A stretch of DNA of 64,000 nt from Paracoccus saliphilus (GCA_003255745.1 QKYL01000154.1:62001-126000); one strand, 5' to 3'; shown: positions 8,876-19,655, counted from the stretch's first letter. Program-made: numbers and translations. Notes: generated from the letters alone by a model not told the origin.

Positions 8876-9637
8876 CTAGACGAACTGCTCGCGCAGAAGG
8901 CGCTCCTCCAACCCGTGTCCGCTGTCGAACAGCAGCCGGTGGCGGATGTCGGATGCGCTCTGGATCTGAACGCGGGTGACGTGGCGGACAGAACGGCTGT
9001 CGGCATCCGCCATGACCGGACGGCGCTCGGGGTTCAGCACCTCGACCACGACTTCGGCCGCCTTGGGCAGCAACGCCCCCCGCCAGCGACGCGGGCGGAA
9101 AGGCGCAATGGCCGTCAGGGCCAGCACCTCGGACCCGATGGGCAGGATCGGCCCATGCGCAGAATAGTTGTAGGCGGTCGACCCCGCCGGCGTGGACACC
9201 AGTGCCCCGTCGCAGACCAGTTCCTCCATCCGCATCCGGCCATCGACATGGATGCGCAGCTTGGCCGCCTGCGGCCCCTCGCGCAGCAGGCTCACCTCGT
9301 TGATGGCCAAGGCCTGGTGGCAGGTGCCGTCGGCGCAGGTGGCCCGCATCCGGAGGGGGTTGATGACCGTCTCCTCGGCCGCGTCCAGCCGCGCGGGCAG
9401 GTCGTCGGGACTGTAGTTGTTCATCAGAAACCCGACAGTGCCGCGATTCATCCCGTAGACGGGCAGACCCCGCCCCTGCGTCGCATGCAGGGTCTGCAGC
9501 ATGAAGCCGTCGCCGCCAAGCGCAACCACGACCTGCGCACGGTCAAGGTCGGCATTGCCATAGCGGTGGGCCAGGACCGCCAGGGCTGCGCGGGCGGGCG
9601 CGGCCTCGCTGCCGGTGAAATGTATCTTGGGCGTCAT
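8876..9637 (-). CDS. nadK: NAD kinase
   Basis: A 253-residue ATP-NAD kinase producing NADP+. The catalytic GGDG motif is at residues 41-44 within VVVALGGDGFMLQTLH. The conserved block with NEVSLLRE and DGALVSTPAGSTAYNYSAHGP carries the NAD-binding residues. The length is at the short end of the family, as in other alphaproteobacterial NadK. It is monocistronic here and convergent with the preceding gene. Confidence 0.93.
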   Translation of the reverse strand: MTPKIHFTGSEAAPARAALAVLAHRYGNADLDRAQVVVALGGDGFMLQTLHATQGRGLPVYGMNRGTVGFLMNNYSPDDLPARLDAAEETVINPLRMRATCADGTCHQALAINEVSLLREGPQAAKLRIHVDGRMRMEELVCDGALVSTPAGSTAYNYSAHGPILPIGSEVLALTAIAPFRPRRWRGALLPKAAEVVVEVLNPERRPVMADADSRSVRHVTRVQIQSASDIRHRLLFDSGHGLEERLLREQFV

Positions 9638-9738
9638 CGGCCGTGCGTCCCCCTGAAGTGCCGCGCAGCATCACGCGCCACCCGGGCGATGACAACCCCC
9701 GCCGGGCAGAAGGTCGCAACCGTGCCAAGAGGGTCGTT

Positions 9739-9768
9739 TTGTCACTTTCCGCAAGCAGAACGTTACGT
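9739..9768 (+). promoter_or_regulatory. Possible sigma-70 promoter of glyA
   Basis: TTGTCA at 9739-9744 and TTACGT at 9763-9768 are separated by 18 bases, 48 bp before the glyA start. The -10 match is weak. No riboswitch secondary structure was recognised in the 178-bp leader. Confidence 0.3.
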
Positions 9769-9815
9769 TAGAAGGCGTCAACCCGCAGCCGCCCAGCCAA
9801 AGAAGGACGCGAGAG

Positions 9816-11111
9816 ATGAACGCCCCTACCCGCGACAATGGCTTTTTCACCGAAAGCCTGGCCAGCCGTGACGCCGATATCGCCCAGGCCATTACCCAGG
9901 AACTGGGTCGCCAGCGCGATGAGATCGAGCTGATCGCATCCGAAAACATCGTCAGCCGCGCCGTCATGGAGGCGCAGGGCTCGGTCCTGACCAACAAGTA
10001 CGCCGAAGGTTACCCCGGCAAGCGCTATTACGGCGGCTGCCAGTATGTCGACATTGCCGAGAACCTGGCGATCGAACGTGCCAAGGAACTGTTCGGCTGC
10101 GAATACGCCAACGTGCAGCCCAACAGCGGCAGCCAGATGAACCAGGCCGTGTTCCTGGCGCTGCTGCAGCCGGGCGACACCTTCATGGGCCTGGACCTGA
10201 ACTCGGGCGGGCACCTGACCCACGGATCGCCCGTGAACATGTCGGGCAAGTGGTTCAACGTCGTCAGCTATGGCGTGCGCCAGCAGGATCACCAGCTGGA
10301 CATGGAAGCGGTTGCCGAAAGTGCCCGCAAGAACAAGCCCAAGCTGATCATCGCCGGCGGCACCGCCTATAGCCGGGTCTGGGACTGGGCCGCCTTCCGC
10401 AAGATTGCGGACGAAGTCGGCGCCTATCTGATGGTGGACATGGCCCATATCGCCGGACTGGTCGCCGGTGGCGTGCACCCCTCGCCGCTGCCGCATGCCC
10501 ATGTCGTCACCTCGACCACGCACAAGTCGCTGCGCGGCCCCCGCGGCGGCCTGATCCTGACCAACGACGCCGAGATTGCCAAGAAGATCAACAGCGCGGT
10601 TTTCCCCGGTCTTCAGGGCGGCCCGCTGATGCACGTGATCGCCGCCAAGGCCGTGGCCTTCGGAGAGGCGCTGCGCCCCGAGTTCAAGACCTATGCCGCG
10701 CAGGTGGTCAAGAACGCGGCCGCCATGGCGGATGAGCTGATGAAGGGCGGCGTCGACATCGTGTCCGGCGGCACCGACAACCACCTCTGCCTGGCCGACC
10801 TGCGTCCCAAGGGCGTGACCGGCAAGGCGACCGAGGCCGCGCTTGGCCGTGCCCATATCACCTGCAACAAGAACGGCGTGCCGTTCGACCCCGAAAAGCC
10901 GTTCGTGACCTCGGGCATCCGCCTTGGCGCGCCGGCCGGCACCACCCGCGGCTTTGCCGAGTCGGAGTTCCGCCAGATCGCCCGTTGGATCATCGAGGTC
11001 GTGGATGGCCTGGCCGCCAACGGCGAAGAAGGCAATGCCGAGGTCGAGGCCAAGGTTCGGGCCGAGGTCAAGTCGCTCTGCGACCGTTTCCCGCTGTATT
11101 CGGGCATGTAA
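9816..11111 (+). CDS. glyA: Serine hydroxymethyltransferase
   Basis: PLP enzyme interconverting serine and glycine with tetrahydrofolate, the main source of one-carbon units. The 431-residue protein has the family landmarks: [47 protein letters not shown], and the PLP lysine in [15 protein letters not shown] at 9816 follows GCGAGAG. The gene stands alone and ends at a strong hairpin terminator. In some Rhodobacteraceae GlyA also serves C1 assimilation, but nothing here singles that out. Confidence 0.97.
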   Translation: MNAPTRDNGFFTESLASRDADIAQAITQELGRQRDEIELIASENIVSRAVMEAQGSVLTNKYAEGYPGKRYYGGCQYVDIAENLAIERAKELFGCEYANVQPNSGSQMNQAVFLALLQPGDTFMGLDLNSGGHLTHGSPVNMSGKWFNVVSYGVRQQDHQLDMEAVAESARKNKPKLIIAGGTAYSRVWDWAAFRKIADEVGAYLMVDMAHIAGLVAGGVHPSPLPHAHVVTSTTHKSLRGPRGGLILTNDAEIAKKINSAVFPGLQGGPLMHVIAAKAVAFGEALRPEFKTYAAQVVKNAAAMADELMKGGVDIVSGGTDNHLCLADLRPKGVTGKATEAALGRAHITCNKNGVPFDPEKPFVTSGIRLGAPAGTTRGFAESEFRQIARWIIEVVDGLAANGEEGNAEVEAKVRAEVKSLCDRFPLYSGM

Positions 11112-11132
11112 TCGCCCTTAAGGGGCAGAATG

Positions 11133-11165
11133 GAACCCGCCGCGCCACCGCGCGGCGGGTTCTTT
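11133..11165. terminator. Intrinsic terminator between glyA and the liu operon
   Basis: A perfect 12-bp stem (GAACCCGCCGCG at 11133-11144 with CGCGGCGGGTTC at 11151-11162) closes a 6-nt loop and is followed by TTTC. It lies between convergent genes and probably serves glyA and the end of the liu operon. Confidence 0.88.
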
Positions 11166-11169
11166 CATG

Positions 11170-11952
11170 TCAGGACTGCCAGTGCGGCTTCCGCTTGTCG
11201 AAAAAGGCCGCGATCCCCTCGGGCGCCTCATCGCCCTCCCAGACCTTGACCAGCCGGTCGATGCTGTCCTCGATCACGGCCTCATCGATGCGCGGACCCA
11301 GGGCGCGGCATTGCGCCTTGGCGGCGGCCACGGCTCCCGGCGCGGCCTGCAGGAACGGCGCCACTTCGGCCTCGATCGCGGCGTCCAACTCCTCGGGCGC
11401 CACCACGCGGGCCGCCAAGTTCAGCGCCACAGCCTCCTCCGCGCCGAAGATCCGGGCCGAAAAGAACACCCGTCGCGCGGCAGGCTCGCCCATGCGCGCC
11501 ACGACATAGGGGCCTATGGTCGCGGGGATCAGGCCAAGCCGCACCTCGGTCAGGCCCAACTTGGCAGGCGCCGCGACAATGGCGATGTCGCTGACCGCCA
11601 TCACTCCGATGCCGCCGCCAAAGGCGTTGCCATGTACGCGCGCGATCAGCGGCTTGGGCAGGAGGTTCAGCGCCGACAGCATCCCGGCCAGCGCCCGCGC
11701 CCCCTCGCGCCGCGTCGCCTCGTCGGCCTGCATCTGCTGACGCATCCAGCCCAGATCGCCGCCCGCGCAAAAGCTGTCGCCTTGGCCCGCCAGCACCACG
11801 ACACGCACCGCTGGGTCCGCACCAAGGGTCCCGGCGGCCTCGGTCAGTTCGTCCATCATCTGGCGCGACAGGGCATTGTGCTTGTCGGGCCGGGCCAGCC
11901 ACAGCGTGGCCACGCCGCGCGCGTCCCGGTCGATGCGGATCGTTTCAGGCAT
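11170..11952 (-). CDS. liuC: Enoyl-CoA hydratase/isomerase family protein, probable methylglutaconyl-CoA hydratase
   Basis: A 260-residue crotonase-fold protein with oxyanion-hole motifs SFCAGGDLGWM and HGNAFGGGIGVMAVSD and the conserved GLTEVRLGLIPATIGPY segment that carries the catalytic Glu. Position as last gene of a leucine-degradation operon makes hydration of 3-methylglutaconyl-CoA to HMG-CoA the likely reaction; the fold alone would not tell. Its ATG overlaps the HMG-CoA lyase stop by 8 bases (ATGCCTGA), indicating coupling. Confidence 0.88.
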   Translation of the reverse strand: MPETIRIDRDARGVATLWLARPDKHNALSRQMMDELTEAAGTLGADPAVRVVVLAGQGDSFCAGGDLGWMRQQMQADEATRREGARALAGMLSALNLLPKPLIARVHGNAFGGGIGVMAVSDIAIVAAPAKLGLTEVRLGLIPATIGPYVVARMGEPAARRVFFSARIFGAEEAVALNLAARVVAPEELDAAIEAEVAPFLQAAPGAVAAAKAQCRALGPRIDEAVIEDSIDRLVKVWEGDEAPEGIAAFFDKRKPHWQS

Positions 11953-12808
11953 GGTGCCCCTCCTTCAGGTCGCGGGCCATGACCGCCGCGCGTTCGATCA
12001 CCGCCATGTCCAGCCCGTGACGTAGGCCCAAGGCCGACAAATGCGCGGCCAAGGCTTCGGTCGCGACGTTCCCCGCCGCCCCCGGCGCATAAGGACAGCC
12101 CCCCAGGCCCCCCACCGCCGCGTCAAAAATGCGCAACCCGCGCGCCAGACTGACATCCACGTTCTGCAGGGCCCGCCCGGCCGTGTCATGGAAATGCCCC
12201 GCCAGGCGTTCGGGTGGCAGTTCGTCCAGCACGGCGGCCAGCATGGCATCGACTGCTTCGGGACGGCCCTGCCCGATCGTGTCGCCCAGACTGACCTCGG
12301 CGCAGCCCAGATCCCGCAGGGCGGCCGCGACCCGCGCCACCTGCCCCGGCGCCGTGGACCCGTCAAAGGGGCAGTCGGTCACGACGCTGACATAGCCGCG
12401 CAGAAAGATGCCATCCGCCCGCGCAGCCTCGGCAACCGGCGCCAGACGCTCCAAGCTTTCGGCGACGGAGGCGTTCAGGTTGGCGCGGCTGAAGCCTTCG
12501 GATGCGCTGACGAAGATCGCGACCTCGTCGGCACGGGCGGCGCGCGCGGCCTGATAACCCTTGAGGTTGGGCGTCAGCACCGCATAGCGCAGGCCCGGCA
12601 TGCGGCTGATGCCCGCCATCACCTCGGCCGCATCGGCCATCTGCGGCACCCATCGGGGCGAAACGAAGCTGGTCACCTCGATCCGGCGAAAACCTGCCTG
12701 CGACAGCAGGTCCACCAGCGCGATCTTGTCGGGGGTGGGGATCTGCCGCTTTTCGTTCTGCAGCCCGTCGCGCGGGCCCATTTCGAAGATCTCGACGCGC
12801 TCAGTCAT
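11945..12808 (-). CDS. liuE: Hydroxymethylglutaryl-CoA lyase
   Basis: A 287-residue TIM-barrel lyase that splits HMG-CoA into acetoacetate and acetyl-CoA, the last step of leucine catabolism. It shows the N-terminal EMGPRDGLQNEK signature, SFVSPRWVPQMADA, SLGDTIGQG, and the C-terminal GGLGGCPYAPGAAGNVATE block with the active-site cysteine. It overlaps the upstream carboxylase stop by 8 bases (ATGACTGA). Confidence 0.94.
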   Translation of the reverse strand: MTERVEIFEMGPRDGLQNEKRQIPTPDKIALVDLLSQAGFRRIEVTSFVSPRWVPQMADAAEVMAGISRMPGLRYAVLTPNLKGYQAARAARADEVAIFVSASEGFSRANLNASVAESLERLAPVAEAARADGIFLRGYVSVVTDCPFDGSTAPGQVARVAAALRDLGCAEVSLGDTIGQGRPEAVDAMLAAVLDELPPERLAGHFHDTAGRALQNVDVSLARGLRIFDAAVGGLGGCPYAPGAAGNVATEALAAHLSALGLRHGLDMAVIERAAVMARDLKEGHHA

Positions 12809-14732
12809 CGGCGACCTCGTCCAGCCGGATCAGCGCGGCACCCGCCTCGACCTGGTCCCCGGCTGCCGCCAGAACCTCGGCCACGATGCCGTCGCGCCCG
12901 GCGGTCAGACTGTGCTCCATCTTCATGGCCTCAAGAACCGCCAGCCGATCGCCCGCCCTGACACGCTGGCCCTGCGTCACATGCACCGCCTTGACCAGTC
13001 CCGGCATGGGCGATCGGGTCAGCCCGTCCCCGCCATCATCGGCCCCGGCACGAGCCAGCGGGTCGTGTGGCGCCAGATGCACCGTGTGCCCGCCAAAGAC
13101 GCTGACCCCGGCGGCATGACAGGCGATGCGTTCACGGCACAGGTCGCCGTCGACCCACCAGCGGTCGCCCTGCCAGCGGACTTCGTGCGGCTGGCCGTCC
13201 AGCGTGACACGGGCCGCGCCGGGACCCAGAACCTCCAGAACCGCCTGACCGCCCTCCCATGCGATGGTCCGGCGCAACGGCTGCCACAGGGTCATGCCGC
13301 CGCGCGTCTGCGGGTCGGCCAGCCCGGCAAGCCCCACCACGGCCAGCGCCATGGCCCGCGCATCGGGTGCCGCAGCCGCGACCAGCGCGTCCAGGTCCCG
13401 CGCGATCAGGCCGGTGTCCACCTGCCCAGCCCGGAAGTCGTCGTGGCGGGTCAGGGCAATCAGGAAATCGAGGTTGGTGACCGACCCCGCAACCTCGGTA
13501 TCGACCAGCGCCTGTTCCAGCGCGCGCAGCGCCACCGCCCGGGTGGGGCCGTGGGTGACGACCTTGGCGATCATTGGGTCGTACCAAGGGCTGATCGCAT
13601 CGCCCGCGCGCACGCCGGTCTCGATCCGGGCCGCGTGGGGAAAACGCAGATGCGCCAGGCGTCCGGTGGCGGGCAAAAAGCCCGCAGGAACGTCCTCGGC
13701 GTACAGCCGGGCCTCAAAAGCGTGGCCGCGGATGGTCAGGTCCTGTTGCGCCGCAGGCAGGGGCTCGCCGCTGGCCACACGCAGCTGCCATTCCACCAGA
13801 TCGATGCCGGTAATGGCCTCGGTCACCGGATGCTCGACCTGAAGCCGGGTGTTCATCTCCATGAACCAAAAGCGATCGGGCCGCAGGCCGTCGCTGCCGT
13901 CCACGATGAACTCAATGGTGCCGGCGCCGGAATAGCCGATGGCCTCGGCGGCGCGGACGGCGGCGTCGCCCATGGCCCGACGCATTTCCTGGGTCATGCC
14001 AGGGGCGGGCGCTTCCTCGATCACCTTCTGGTGGCGGCGCTGCAGCGAACAGTCGCGTTCATAGAGGTGCACGGCGCGCGTGCCGTCGCCAAAGACCTGC
14101 ACCTCGATGTGCCGGGGCTGCAGGACGTATTTCTCGATCAGGACGGCGGCATTGCCAAAGGCGTTCTGCGCCTCGGACCGGGCCGAGGCCAGAGCTTCGG
14201 CGAAATCGGCCGGATTGTCGACGCGCCGCATCCCCTTGCCGCCGCCGCCCGCCACGGCCTTGATCAGCACCGGATAGCCGATCCGGTCCGCCGCCTGCGC
14301 CAGCCCGTCCGGGTCCTGGTCGGCCCCGTGATAGCCCGGAACGACCGGCACGCCTGCCTTTTCCATCAGTGCCTTGGCAGCGTCCTTCAGCCCCATCGCA
14401 CGGATCGCGCGGGCGGAGGGGCCGATGAAGACCAAGCCCGCAGCCTCGACCGCCTCGACGAAATCCGGATTCTCGGACAGAAATCCGTAGCCGGGATGGA
14501 TCGCCTGCGCCCCCGTGGCCTGCGCCGCCGCGATGATGGCATCGCCGCGAAGATAGCTGTCGGCCGGCGCAGGGCCGCCCAGATGCACCGCCTGGTCGGC
14601 CATGGCCACATGGCGCGCGGCGCGGTCCGCGTCCGAATAGACGGCGACCGTGGCCACGCCCATGCGGCGACAGGTGTCGATGATCCGACAGGCGATTTCA
14701 CCGCGATTGGCGATCAGGATCTTGTCGAACAT
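12801..14732 (-). CDS. liuD: Methylcrotonyl-CoA carboxylase biotin-containing alpha subunit
   Basis: A 643-residue biotin carboxylase plus biotin carboxyl carrier protein. The N-terminal domain begins FDKILIANRGEIACRI, has the ATP-grasp glycine loop AVAGGGGKGMRRV and the catalytic EMNTRLQVEHPVTE block. The C-terminus carries the biotinylation site EAMKMEH. With the beta subunit two genes' worth upstream in transcription order, it carboxylates 3-methylcrotonyl-CoA. ATG at 14732 is chosen over an upstream in-frame ATG (14903) because it starts the conserved N-terminus and is preceded by AAAGG. A 127-bp spacer separates it from liuB, the longest gap in the operon. Confidence 0.93.
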   Translation of the reverse strand: MFDKILIANRGEIACRIIDTCRRMGVATVAVYSDADRAARHVAMADQAVHLGGPAPADSYLRGDAIIAAAQATGAQAIHPGYGFLSENPDFVEAVEAAGLVFIGPSARAIRAMGLKDAAKALMEKAGVPVVPGYHGADQDPDGLAQAADRIGYPVLIKAVAGGGGKGMRRVDNPADFAEALASARSEAQNAFGNAAVLIEKYVLQPRHIEVQVFGDGTRAVHLYERDCSLQRRHQKVIEEAPAPGMTQEMRRAMGDAAVRAAEAIGYSGAGTIEFIVDGSDGLRPDRFWFMEMNTRLQVEHPVTEAITGIDLVEWQLRVASGEPLPAAQQDLTIRGHAFEARLYAEDVPAGFLPATGRLAHLRFPHAARIETGVRAGDAISPWYDPMIAKVVTHGPTRAVALRALEQALVDTEVAGSVTNLDFLIALTRHDDFRAGQVDTGLIARDLDALVAAAAPDARAMALAVVGLAGLADPQTRGGMTLWQPLRRTIAWEGGQAVLEVLGPGAARVTLDGQPHEVRWQGDRWWVDGDLCRERIACHAAGVSVFGGHTVHLAPHDPLARAGADDGGDGLTRSPMPGLVKAVHVTQGQRVRAGDRLAVLEAMKMEHSLTAGRDGIVAEVLAAAGDQVEAGAALIRLDEVADD

Positions 14733-14859
14733 GGCTGACCTTTCAATTGGCGCCGGGCGTCGCGGGCCATGCGCCCGCAGTCCCGTGCAGAAGATGTTGG
14801 CACGCGGAGGACCGGGGTCCCGCAGCGCGGCCGTGGCGCAGTGCGGGTCATGCCCCCGA

Positions 14860-16464
14860 TCACATCCGGAACAGGCCGAAGCGCGTCGGCTCCAGCGGGG
14901 CATTCAGCGCGGCGCGCAGCGACAGGGCCAGCACCTCGCGCGACTTGCGGGGGTCGATGATCCCGTCGTCCCACAGCCGCGCCGAGGCATAGAGCGGGTG
15001 CGACTGACGCTCGAACATCTCGACCGTGGGGCGCTTGAACTCGGCCTCCTCCTCAGGCAGCCATGTGCCGCCCGCGCGTTCGATCCCCTCGCGGCGCACG
15101 GTGGCCAGAACGCCTGCCGCCTGTTCCCCGCCCATGACACTGATGCGGCTGTTGGGCCAGGTCCACAGAAAGCGGGGCGAATAGGCGCGCCCGGCCATGC
15201 CATAGTTCCCTGCGCCAAAGCTTCCGCCGACCAACATGGTGATCTTGGGGACGTTGGTCGTGGCCACCGCCGTCACCATCTTGGCGCCGTGGCGGGCGAT
15301 GCCCTCGTTCTCGTATTTGCGGCCGACCATGAAGCCGGTGATGTTCTGCAGGAACACCAGCGGGATACCACGCTGCGAACAAAGCTGGATGAAGTGCGCG
15401 CCCTTTTGCGCGGCTTCGGAAAACAGCACGCCGTTGTTGGCGACGATGCCGACGGGGCAGCCCTCGACATGGGCAAAGCCCGTAACCAGAGTGTCCCCAA
15501 AGCGGGCTTTGAACTCGTCAAAGCGGCTGCCGTCGACGATGCGAGCGATCACCTCGCGGATGTCATAGGGGGTGCGCAGGTCGGCGGGCACGACGCCGAA
15601 AATCTCGTCGGGATCATAGGCCGGGGCCTCGGGCGCCTGCCACTGGACCTCGCCCTGCGGGCGGCGGTTCAGGTGCTGGACCGCCTGCCGTGCCAAGGCC
15701 AGGGCATGGGCGTCATCCTCGGCCAGGTAATCGGCAACGCCGGACAGGCGGGTATGGACATCGCCACCGCCCAGATCCTCGGCGGAAACCACCTCTCCGG
15801 TCGCGGCCTTGACCAGCGGCGGGCCCGCCAGAAAGATCGTGCCCTGACCGCGAACGATGATCGTGACGTCGGACATGGCGGGGACATAGGCGCCCCCGGC
15901 GGTGCAAGAGCCCATCACGACGGCGATCTGGGCGATGCCCTTGGCGCTCATCCGGGCCTGGTTGAAGAAGATGCGGCCGAAATGGTCGCGGTCGGGGAAG
16001 ACCTCGTCCTGATTGGGCAGGTTCGCACCGCCGCTGTCGACCAGGTAGAGACAGGGCAGATGGCATTCCTCGGCGATTTCCTGGGCGCGGAGATGCTTTT
16101 TCACCGTCATCGGGTAATAGGTACCGCCCTTGACGGTGGCGTCGTTGGCCACGACCATCACGTCCTGCCCGTGCACGCGACCGATGCCCGCGATCACCCC
16201 TGCCGAGGGGGCCGCGCCCTCATACATGCCATGCGCCGCCGTGGCGCCGATCTCCAGGAAGGGCGATCCAGGGTCCAGAAGGTTCGCCACCCGTTCGCGC
16301 GGGGGCATCTTGCCGCGATTGACGTGACGCTCCATCGCCTTGGATCCGCCACCCTCGGCTGCGGCCTGCGCCGCTTGGCGGGCCGTGTCCAACAGCGCCA
16401 GATGCGCCTTGCGGTTGGCTTGGAACTGCTCGGACGAAGGTAGCGCGGATGAGGTCAGCTTCAT
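14860..16464 (-). CDS. liuB: Methylcrotonyl-CoA carboxylase carboxyltransferase beta subunit
   Basis: A 534-residue carboxyltransferase of the acyl-CoA carboxylase beta family. Notable blocks are [40 protein letters not shown], and [15 protein letters not shown], which form the two crotonase-like halves. Context with the alpha subunit, isovaleryl-CoA dehydrogenase and HMG-CoA lyase assigns methylcrotonyl-CoA as substrate. ATG at 16464 overlaps the stop of the upstream acyl-CoA synthetase as ATGA. Confidence 0.94.
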   Translation of the reverse strand: MKLTSSALPSSEQFQANRKAHLALLDTARQAAQAAAEGGGSKAMERHVNRGKMPPRERVANLLDPGSPFLEIGATAAHGMYEGAAPSAGVIAGIGRVHGQDVMVVANDATVKGGTYYPMTVKKHLRAQEIAEECHLPCLYLVDSGGANLPNQDEVFPDRDHFGRIFFNQARMSAKGIAQIAVVMGSCTAGGAYVPAMSDVTIIVRGQGTIFLAGPPLVKAATGEVVSAEDLGGGDVHTRLSGVADYLAEDDAHALALARQAVQHLNRRPQGEVQWQAPEAPAYDPDEIFGVVPADLRTPYDIREVIARIVDGSRFDEFKARFGDTLVTGFAHVEGCPVGIVANNGVLFSEAAQKGAHFIQLCSQRGIPLVFLQNITGFMVGRKYENEGIARHGAKMVTAVATTNVPKITMLVGGSFGAGNYGMAGRAYSPRFLWTWPNSRISVMGGEQAAGVLATVRREGIERAGGTWLPEEEAEFKRPTVEMFERQSHPLYASARLWDDGIIDPRKSREVLALSLRAALNAPLEPTRFGLFRM

Positions 16465-18026
16465 GATGGGGTCTCCGAAGGTCCGGCGTCGATCTCGGCC
16501 TGGGCCAGCTTGCGCAGCTCCCGGCGCATGACCTTGCCGGTCACCGTCATCGGCAAGGCGTCCAGGAAGGCGATCTCTCGCGGGTAGGAATGGGCAGCCG
16601 ACTGCCGGCGTGCATGAGCCTGCAGCTCGGCGGCAAGTTCGGCAGAGGGGGCGCGACCGGGGCGCAGCACCACATAGGCCTTGACGATCTCGGTCCGCAG
16701 CGGGTCGGGCTTGCCGATGACGCCGGCCTGGGCCACGGCGGGATGGCGCAGCAGGCAATCCTCGATCTCGGAGGGGCCAATGCGGTATCCGGCCGAGGTG
16801 ATGACGTCATCGTCGCGCCCGACGAACCGGACATAGCCGTCCTCGATCACGCCCCGATCGCCGGTCACCATCCAGTCACCGCGAAACTTGGCGGCGGTCG
16901 CCTGCGGATTTTGCCAATAGCCCAGCATCATGCTGCCCGCGCCGCGTCGGATGGCAATGTCGCCTTCCCCATCGGTAACCTGCCCGTCGGTGTCCAGGAC
17001 CGCCAGATCAAAGCCGGGGGCGGCTTTCCCGATCGCGCCTGGCCGTACCGGGAACATTGCCCCTGACGACGCCGCGACCATGTTGCATTCCGTCTGGCCA
17101 TAGAATTCGTTGATCGTCAGCCCAAAGGCCCGCCTGCCCCAGTCCAGCATCTCTGTGCCAAGCGGCTCGCCGCCCGAGGCGACGCTGCGCAGGCCCGGCA
17201 GCTCCATGTCGGCGGCCTTCAGCATCTTCAGCGCCGTCGGCGGGAAGAAGATGTTCCGAATGCCGCAGTCCCGGATCAGCGCGGCCACGGCTGCGGGGTC
17301 GAACTTGGGCATCCGCGCCGCCACGACCGGCACGCCAAGCGCCAGCCCAGGCATCGCCACGTCGAAAAGGCCGCCGATCCAGGCCCAGTCCGCCGGTGTC
17401 CAGATGACATCACCGGGCTGGCCCAGCAGGTCGTGGCTCATCTCGACGCCCGGCAGGTGACCGGTCAGAACGCGGTGACCGTGCAGCGCCCCCTTGGGCG
17501 CTCCGGTCGTGCCGGAGGTATAGATGATGATCGCCGGATCGTCGGGACCCGTTTGGCGGGTCTGGAATGGCGCGGCCTCTGGAATCCCGTCTTCGGGAAC
17601 GATCACGCGCAGGTCGGGGAACGGTTCCAGCATGGCACGTCCGTCAGGGTCGGTGATAACGGTGCCGATGCCCGCATCGCGCAGGCGCAGCTCCAGCGCC
17701 TCGGGGCCAAACAACTTGAACAGCGGGACCGAAGTCGCCGCCGATTTCCAGATCGCCAAGTGAGCGGCGGCGGTCCAGGCCGATTGAGTGCGCAGGATGC
17801 CGACGCGGTCGCCCCGGCTAGACTGCAGCGCATGTGCCAACCGGTCCGTCATCGCCTTCAGTTCGCCAAAGCTGACCGGATGTGGGTTGCCGTCATGTTC
17901 GATAATCGCCACCGCCGCCGGATCATGGGCCAGACACTGGTCGGCCATGTTCAGCCGCGCCGAGAACTGCCAGCGGAACTCTGCGCGCAGGCGGTCGTGG
18001 TCGGCATGGGACAAAAGCCGCGACAT
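16461..18026 (-). CDS. AMP-forming acyl-CoA synthetase of the liu operon
   Basis: A 521-residue adenylate-forming enzyme. The P-loop [13 protein letters not shown], the [10 protein letters not shown] motif, the hinge [12 protein letters not shown] with SAGYRIGP, and the C-terminal lysine segment [10 protein letters not shown] are all present. It probably activates a short branched or medium-chain acid feeding the isovaleryl-CoA/leucine pathway; the exact acid is inference from context. ATG 18026 overlaps the preceding stop as TGATG and is preferred over an upstream start within the lprI-like gene. Confidence 0.88.
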   Translation of the reverse strand: MSRLLSHADHDRLRAEFRWQFSARLNMADQCLAHDPAAVAIIEHDGNPHPVSFGELKAMTDRLAHALQSSRGDRVGILRTQSAWTAAAHLAIWKSAATSVPLFKLFGPEALELRLRDAGIGTVITDPDGRAMLEPFPDLRVIVPEDGIPEAAPFQTRQTGPDDPAIIIYTSGTTGAPKGALHGHRVLTGHLPGVEMSHDLLGQPGDVIWTPADWAWIGGLFDVAMPGLALGVPVVAARMPKFDPAAVAALIRDCGIRNIFFPPTALKMLKAADMELPGLRSVASGGEPLGTEMLDWGRRAFGLTINEFYGQTECNMVAASSGAMFPVRPGAIGKAAPGFDLAVLDTDGQVTDGEGDIAIRRGAGSMMLGYWQNPQATAAKFRGDWMVTGDRGVIEDGYVRFVGRDDDVITSAGYRIGPSEIEDCLLRHPAVAQAGVIGKPDPLRTEIVKAYVVLRPGRAPSAELAAELQAHARRQSAAHSYPREIAFLDALPMTVTGKVMRRELRKLAQAEIDAGPSETPS

Positions 18027-18472
18027 CAGCCCCCCTCGGCCAGCGAGGCTTCCAGCCGCAGCGTCTGGTCGGCGGTCAGTTCCATCTGGCACTGAAGACG
18101 AACGGTGCTGGCCAAGCTGCCGCCCTCGTATCGCACGGCCTCATAATCACAAGCTGCGTCGCGAAATCTGATCCACCTGCGCTGCATCTCGCGCAGCGCC
18201 TTGGCCCGGACGGGCGTGATCCGGTCCATTCCTGACCGATAGGCGTCGTTCAACCGCGCGTCCCACAGGTCGCGCTCTGCCGCCAAGCACTGGTTCATGC
18301 CAAGCGTCGTTTGCCCGCCCTGACCTTCCATGCAGGCGCGTGCCGCCCTGCCCGCGCAGTCGCGTCCGCCCTCTGCCGTCAGGCAGGTCACCACTGGCGC
18401 GGGGTCGAAAGCTGGCGCCTCTTGGCCGGCGGCAGGCGCGGCGCAAAGCGCCAGCAAGACGACCGCCCGCAT
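18026..18472 (-). CDS. LprI-like (DUF1311) secreted protein inside the liu operon
   Basis: A 148-residue protein with a cleavable signal peptide ([16 protein letters not shown], likely cut after AAG or QE) and a mature domain with the LprI/DUF1311 pattern: C..AERDLWDARLNDAYR, LREMQRRWIRFRDAACDYEA, and a terminal cysteine. Members include the Mycobacterium lysozyme inhibitor LprI; activity in alphaproteobacteria is not shown. It is coupled on both sides by TGATG junctions to isovaleryl-CoA dehydrogenase and the acyl-CoA synthetase, an unexpected place for an envelope protein. Confidence 0.8.
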   Translation of the reverse strand: MRAVVLLALCAAPAAGQEAPAFDPAPVVTCLTAEGGRDCAGRAARACMEGQGGQTTLGMNQCLAAERDLWDARLNDAYRSGMDRITPVRAKALREMQRRWIRFRDAACDYEAVRYEGGSLASTVRLQCQMELTADQTLRLEASLAEGG

Positions 18473-19632
18473 CAGACGAGGCCCATCAGTTCCCGGCCGA
18501 TCAGCATGCGGCGGATCTCGCTGGTGCCGGCGCCGATCTCCATCAGCTTGGCGTCGCGGAACAGGCGGCTGACCACGCTGTCGTTCAGGAAACCCGCCCC
18601 GCCCAAGGCCTGCACCGCCTGATGCGCCTGTACCATCGCCTGTTCGCTGGCATAAAGCACCGCCCCTGCCGCATCCTGGCGCGTGACCTTGCCCGCGTCG
18701 CAGGCGCGTGCAACCTCATAGACATAGGCGCGCGAGGTGTTCAGCGCGACATACATGTCGGCGATCTTGGCCTGCATCAGCTGGAACGACCCGATTGGCT
18801 GGCCGAACTGCTTTCGCTCGGCCACATAAGGCATCACCTGGTCCAGACAGGCCGCCATGATACCGGTGCCGATGCCGGCCAGGACCACCCTCTCGTAGTC
18901 CAGGCCCGACATCAGCACCCGAACGCCCCGGCCCTCCTCGCCCAGGACGTTCTCGAACGGGATCTCGACATTGTCGAAGATCAACTCGCCCGTATTCGAT
19001 CCGCGCATCCCCAGCTTGTCGAAATGCGGGCTGGTCGAAAACCCCGACATGCCGCGTTCAACGATGAAGGCGGTGATGCCCTTTGACCCGGCCTCGGGGT
19101 CGGTCTTGGCATAAACCACCAAGGTCTGCGCATCCGGCGCATTGGTGATCCAGTACTTGCTACCGTTCAGGACATAGCGGTCGTTTCGCTTCTCGGCGCG
19201 CAGCTTCATGCCGACGACGTCGCTGCCCGCGCCCTCTTCGGACATGGCAAGCGCGCCCACGGCCTTGCCGCTGCACAGGTCGGGCAGGTATTTCGCCCGC
19301 TGCGCATCGGTGCCGTTCAGCTTGATCTGGTTCACGCAGAGGTTCGAATGCGCGCCATAGGACAGGCTGACGCTGGCGCTGGCGCGGGCGATTTCCTCGA
19401 CCGCGATCACATGGGCCAGATAGCTCATGCCCGACCCGCCCCATTCCTCGGCGACGGTGATGCCCAGCAGGCCCAGTTCACCCATCTCGGACCACAGCTG
19501 GTTAGGGAAAGCGTTGGTGCGGTCCACCTCGGCGGCGATCGGGGCCACGCGCTCCTGCGCCCACCGATGCACCATGTCGCGCAGCGCGTTCACATCCTCG
19601 CCCAGATCGAATTCCATGCCCCGCGTGAACAT
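18472..19632 (-). CDS. liuA: Isovaleryl-CoA dehydrogenase
   Basis: A 386-residue FAD-dependent acyl-CoA dehydrogenase. The conserved blocks [13 protein letters not shown] and [10 protein letters not shown] line the flavin/substrate site, [13 protein letters not shown] follows, and the C-terminal [22 protein letters not shown] matches isovaleryl-CoA dehydrogenases. The family's catalytic Glu would lie in the [12 protein letters not shown] segment, as in IVD. It is the first gene of the operon; an inverted repeat lies 24 bp upstream of the start. Electrons pass to ETF. Confidence 0.93.
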   Translation of the reverse strand: MFTRGMEFDLGEDVNALRDMVHRWAQERVAPIAAEVDRTNAFPNQLWSEMGELGLLGITVAEEWGGSGMSYLAHVIAVEEIARASASVSLSYGAHSNLCVNQIKLNGTDAQRAKYLPDLCSGKAVGALAMSEEGAGSDVVGMKLRAEKRNDRYVLNGSKYWITNAPDAQTLVVYAKTDPEAGSKGITAFIVERGMSGFSTSPHFDKLGMRGSNTGELIFDNVEIPFENVLGEEGRGVRVLMSGLDYERVVLAGIGTGIMAACLDQVMPYVAERKQFGQPIGSFQLMQAKIADMYVALNTSRAYVYEVARACDAGKVTRQDAAGAVLYASEQAMVQAHQAVQALGGAGFLNDSVVSRLFRDAKLMEIGAGTSEIRRMLIGRELMGLV

Positions 19633-19655
19633 CGCGATCCCCCCTCCCTGGTTAT

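Noticed and set aside
9638-9815. Riboswitch upstream of glyA
   Set aside because: No recognisable glycine, SAM or other aptamer core was seen; only a weak promoter-like pair.
12600-14738. 712-codon plus-strand frame over the carboxylase and HMG-CoA lyase genes
   Set aside because: Shadow of liuD and liuE; rich in Arg, Gln and His with no domain pattern.
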